A model generated the notes under the pieces. The model saw only the letters and a program-made list of their open reading frames with translations, did not search any database and was not told where the DNA came from. Both the position numbers and the translations under genes were made by a program. This document shows, piece by piece, positions 62,221 through 64,000 of a DNA stretch of 64,000 nucleotides; within the stretch, counting starts at the first letter, position 1; the number at the start of each line of letters is the position of its first letter. Source of the DNA: Roseivirga misakiensis (lineage in GTDB: Bacteria; Bacteroidota; Bacteroidia; Cytophagales; Cyclobacteriaceae); NCBI RefSeq assembly GCF_001747105.1, contig NZ_MDGQ01000004.1, positions 248,001 to 312,000 of the forward strand. Reading direction: 5' to 3'.

Positions 62221-62750
62221 TGTTCGATTGGAAATTTATCCGGAACAATTGAAGCGGTTGGGTAGTAGCTTCTAATCTTTCGGTAAAGTGTTTGAGCTTC
62301 TATTTGCTGGTAAAACTGCCCCACTTTCACAAAGTAAGTGGGAAGTTTGTAGCTAAATCTTGCATCGAGTTCGGGCACAATATCAAATAGTCTATTTCTG
62401 ACACGGCCTGCCTCTGTTTGATCATTTCCAGAATACACTAACACGGTGAAACCATTGATCATTCTAATTGTGTCATTACCGACCCTTACGGAATCTAGCA
62501 GTTTGTTCAGGCTATCGGAGATATCGAATCTCGTGACCATTGGTCTAGTCTGAATCACTTCCTCCGTTTTTTCCTCCGAACCGCTGGGTAGTCCTTCTAC
62601 CTGAGGATTATACTGAGAAAGATTCTCAGAATAGCTCAAGTCCACTGCTTCGTTGACCTTTTTCTGAGGCGTAGTTGCTTTTGAGCAACTCACTGCACCC
62701 AAGCCGATCAAAAAAGCGGCTAAAATGATATTTGAAAAGACCTTATTCAT
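62217..62750 (-). CDS. SPOR-domain lipoprotein
   Basis: This 177-residue protein has a lipoprotein signal (lipobox GAVSC, C22), a low-complexity linker and a C-terminal SPOR domain (about 105-175; MINGFTVLVYSGNDQTEAGRV, given in parts as INGFTVLVYSGND and QTEAGRVRNRL). SPOR domains bind denuded peptidoglycan at the division site. It is co-transcribed after secA, overlapping it by 8 nt, and before the M20 gene, overlapping by 4 nt. Confidence 0.85.
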   Translation of the reverse strand: MNKVFSNIILAAFLIGLGAVSCSKATTPQKKVNEAVDLSYSENLSQYNPQVEGLPSGSEEKTEEVIQTRPMVTRFDISDSLNKLLDSVRVGNDTIRMINGFTVLVYSGNDQTEAGRVRNRLFDIVPELDARFSYKLPTYFVKVGQFYQQIEAQTLYRKIRSYYPTASIVPDKFPIEQ

Positions 62751-64000
62751 CTATAACAACGCACTTACTACTTCTAATGTCATCTTCAACTGACTTAAAC
62801 TTAACGTCCTTTTTAACTGAACCGTCTGAGTACTGAACAGAAACTCGATCATTTCTGCCATAAACTTTATCTGACTTAATCGGAGCTACTTTTTCAACAG
62901 GAGGTCTATTTCTGGTATCCTGCCTTCCAGCTAGTGCACTTCTGGATTCTTCCTTCGATTCATTATAACTCTGACGGCTAGATGATCTGGCTTCTTGAAC
63001 CCTATTCGGGTCTTCAGTAGGGATATCTGCTTTAGTCAAGAATGACATCGTGTCTTCGTTAACTTTAGAAAGGAATCCTTTAAACATCTCGAATGCCTCG
63101 AATTTATAGATCAATAGTGGATCTTTTTGCTCGTAAACGGCATTTTGAACCGACTGCTTCAAGTCATCCATATCACGCAAATGCTCCTTCCAAGTAAGGT
63201 CAATTACCCCTAACGTGATCGCTTTTTCCATGGCCTTCACCATTTCTTGATTTTCCGTAGCGATCGTTTTATCAAGGTTTACAGGAACACCAATTTGGCG
63301 TTTACCATCAGAGAAAGGCAATAGAATATTCTCAATTGTAGCACCACGCTCTTTTTGGATCTGCTTCAACAATGGAAGCGTTCGGTCAGAAATCGCCTTA
63401 TTCTTATCCTTATATGCTCCTAAAGTTTCTTCGTAGAGATCGTTTACAAGAGTATTGAAATCTGTGGTTTTGAAAGCGTTCTCATCGATCTTTGAATCTA
63501 ATCCAAGTACGCTGATGCAACTCAATTTAAACGCATCGTAGTCATCAGAGCCTTTACTATTATTCAAAATATCTTCACAGGTATCATAAACCATATTCAT
63601 GATATCTAACTGAAGACGCTCTCCTTTTAAGGCATTTCTACGTCTATCGTAAATCACAGTTCTCTGCTGATTCATGATATCATCATATTCCAAAAGGCGT
63701 TTACGCGTGCCGAAGTTATTTTCCTCTACCTTGCGCTGCGCTCGTTCGATAGACTTCGTAATCATAGAGTGCTGAATCATTTCGCCCTCTTTCAAGCCCA
63801 TTCTATCCATCAGTTTAGCCACTCTATCAGAACCAAATAGTCGCATTAAACTGTCTTCAAGAGAAACAAAGAATTGAGATGAACCTGGGTCTCCTTGTCT
63901 ACCCGCACGTCCTCTTAACTGACGATCGACACGTCTTGATTCGTGACGTTCTGTACCAACAATGGCTAATCCACCGGCAGCTTTTGAATCTGGGTGTAGC
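62743..64000 (-). CDS. secA: Protein translocase ATPase SecA, C-terminal part (runs off window)
   Basis: The frame is open to the right edge, so about 418 C-terminal residues of SecA are seen and the N-terminal part lies outside. The helicase motif VI region RQLRGRAGRQGDPGSSQFF and SLEDSLMRLFG (near the edge) and helical scaffold segments (WKEHLRDMDDLKQSVQN) identify SecA without doubt. SecA drives Sec-dependent export. The C-terminal tail retains GRND of the usual zinc-binding linker but the zinc cysteines (CxCxSG) are replaced; the tail ends SSKCVVIDE. Its stop overlaps the SPOR gene start by 8 nt. Confidence 0.95.
   Translation of the reverse strand, partial: LHPDSKAAGGLAIVGTERHESRRVDRQLRGRAGRQGDPGSSQFFVSLEDSLMRLFGSDRVAKLMDRMGLKEGEMIQHSMITKSIERAQRKVEENNFGTRKRLLEYDDIMNQQRTVIYDRRRNALKGERLQLDIMNMVYDTCEDILNNSKGSDDYDAFKLSCISVLGLDSKIDENAFKTTDFNTLVNDLYEETLGAYKDKNKAISDRTLPLLKQIQKERGATIENILLPFSDGKRQIGVPVNLDKTIATENQEMVKAMEKAITLGVIDLTWKEHLRDMDDLKQSVQNAVYEQKDPLLIYKFEAFEMFKGFLSKVNEDTMSFLTKADIPTEDPNRVQEARSSSRQSYNESKEESRSALAGRQDTRNRPPVEKVAPIKSDKVYGRNDRVSVQYSDGSVKKDVKFKSVEDDIRSSKCVVIDE

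Overview
The window is a gene-dense chromosomal segment of a member of the Bacteroidota, most likely a marine Cytophagales bacterium. The signs are TAnnTTTG promoter elements in front of many genes, few Shine-Dalgarno sequences, an Oar-like TonB-dependent receptor, a DUF4270 lipoprotein, a group II GGGP synthase, FG-GAP/ASPIC lipoproteins and a CrtD-type carotenoid desaturase. The genus (Roseivirga- or Fulvivirga-like) is a guess. I see no rRNA, tRNA, CRISPR array, prophage or insertion sequence.

Layout. 1-2860: a bidirectional terminator, a MacB/FtsX-type permease and a candidate structured small RNA. 2977-11373: a divergent kynurenine/3-hydroxyanthranilate catabolic cluster. The left arm (minus) holds 2-aminomuconate semialdehyde dehydrogenase, an M19 dipeptidase and an atypical SDR. 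The right arm (plus) holds 3-hydroxyanthranilate dioxygenase, a four-helix-bundle protein, ACMS decarboxylase, an O6-methylguanine methyltransferase, kynureninase and kynurenine 3-monooxygenase. 11974-17790: a divergent AraC regulator and a four-gene trans-4-hydroxyproline pathway ending at 2-oxoglutarate. 18020-22252: a CrtD-like desaturase, an MltF-like lytic transglycosylase, a small membrane protein and an alpha/beta hydrolase. 22374-28587: an Oar-like TonB receptor facing a large M14 carboxypeptidase across a 0.4 kb AT-rich gap.

28672-35062: an orphan protein, deoC with a saccharopine-dehydrogenase-like gene, and a glycerate kinase / SSS transporter / GH63 mannosylglycerate-hydrolase-like operon that makes sense as uptake and breakdown of a glyceryl glycoside compatible solute. 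35172-37956: a GyrI-like protein, an ABM protein, a WYL regulator and small membrane proteins. 38015-43535: two large tandem FG-GAP/ASPIC lipoproteins. 43550-53954: housekeeping genes (gltX, ridA, glmS, panC, panD, rfaE2) mixed with a DUF4270 lipoprotein, a synthase-like protein holding only the GT5 N-terminal domain, a 3HCDH-like protein without catalytic residues, a YbhN-like membrane protein and a zinc metallopeptidase. 54011-64000: acyl-CoA dehydrogenase, an AraC-like regulator, GGGP synthase with two small envelope proteins, two divergent Na/Pi symporters, an M20 amidohydrolase, a SPOR lipoprotein and the 3' part of secA, which runs off the right edge.

The accessory metabolism is amino-acid and osmolyte scavenging (tryptophan via kynurenine, hydroxyproline, probably mannosyl- or glucosylglycerate, and peptides via secreted M14 and M20 enzymes), as expected of a heterotroph living on proteinaceous or algal detritus. 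Several genes have better start codons than the longest reading frame implies. Promoter elements or terminators lying inside the longer frame settle three of these cases.
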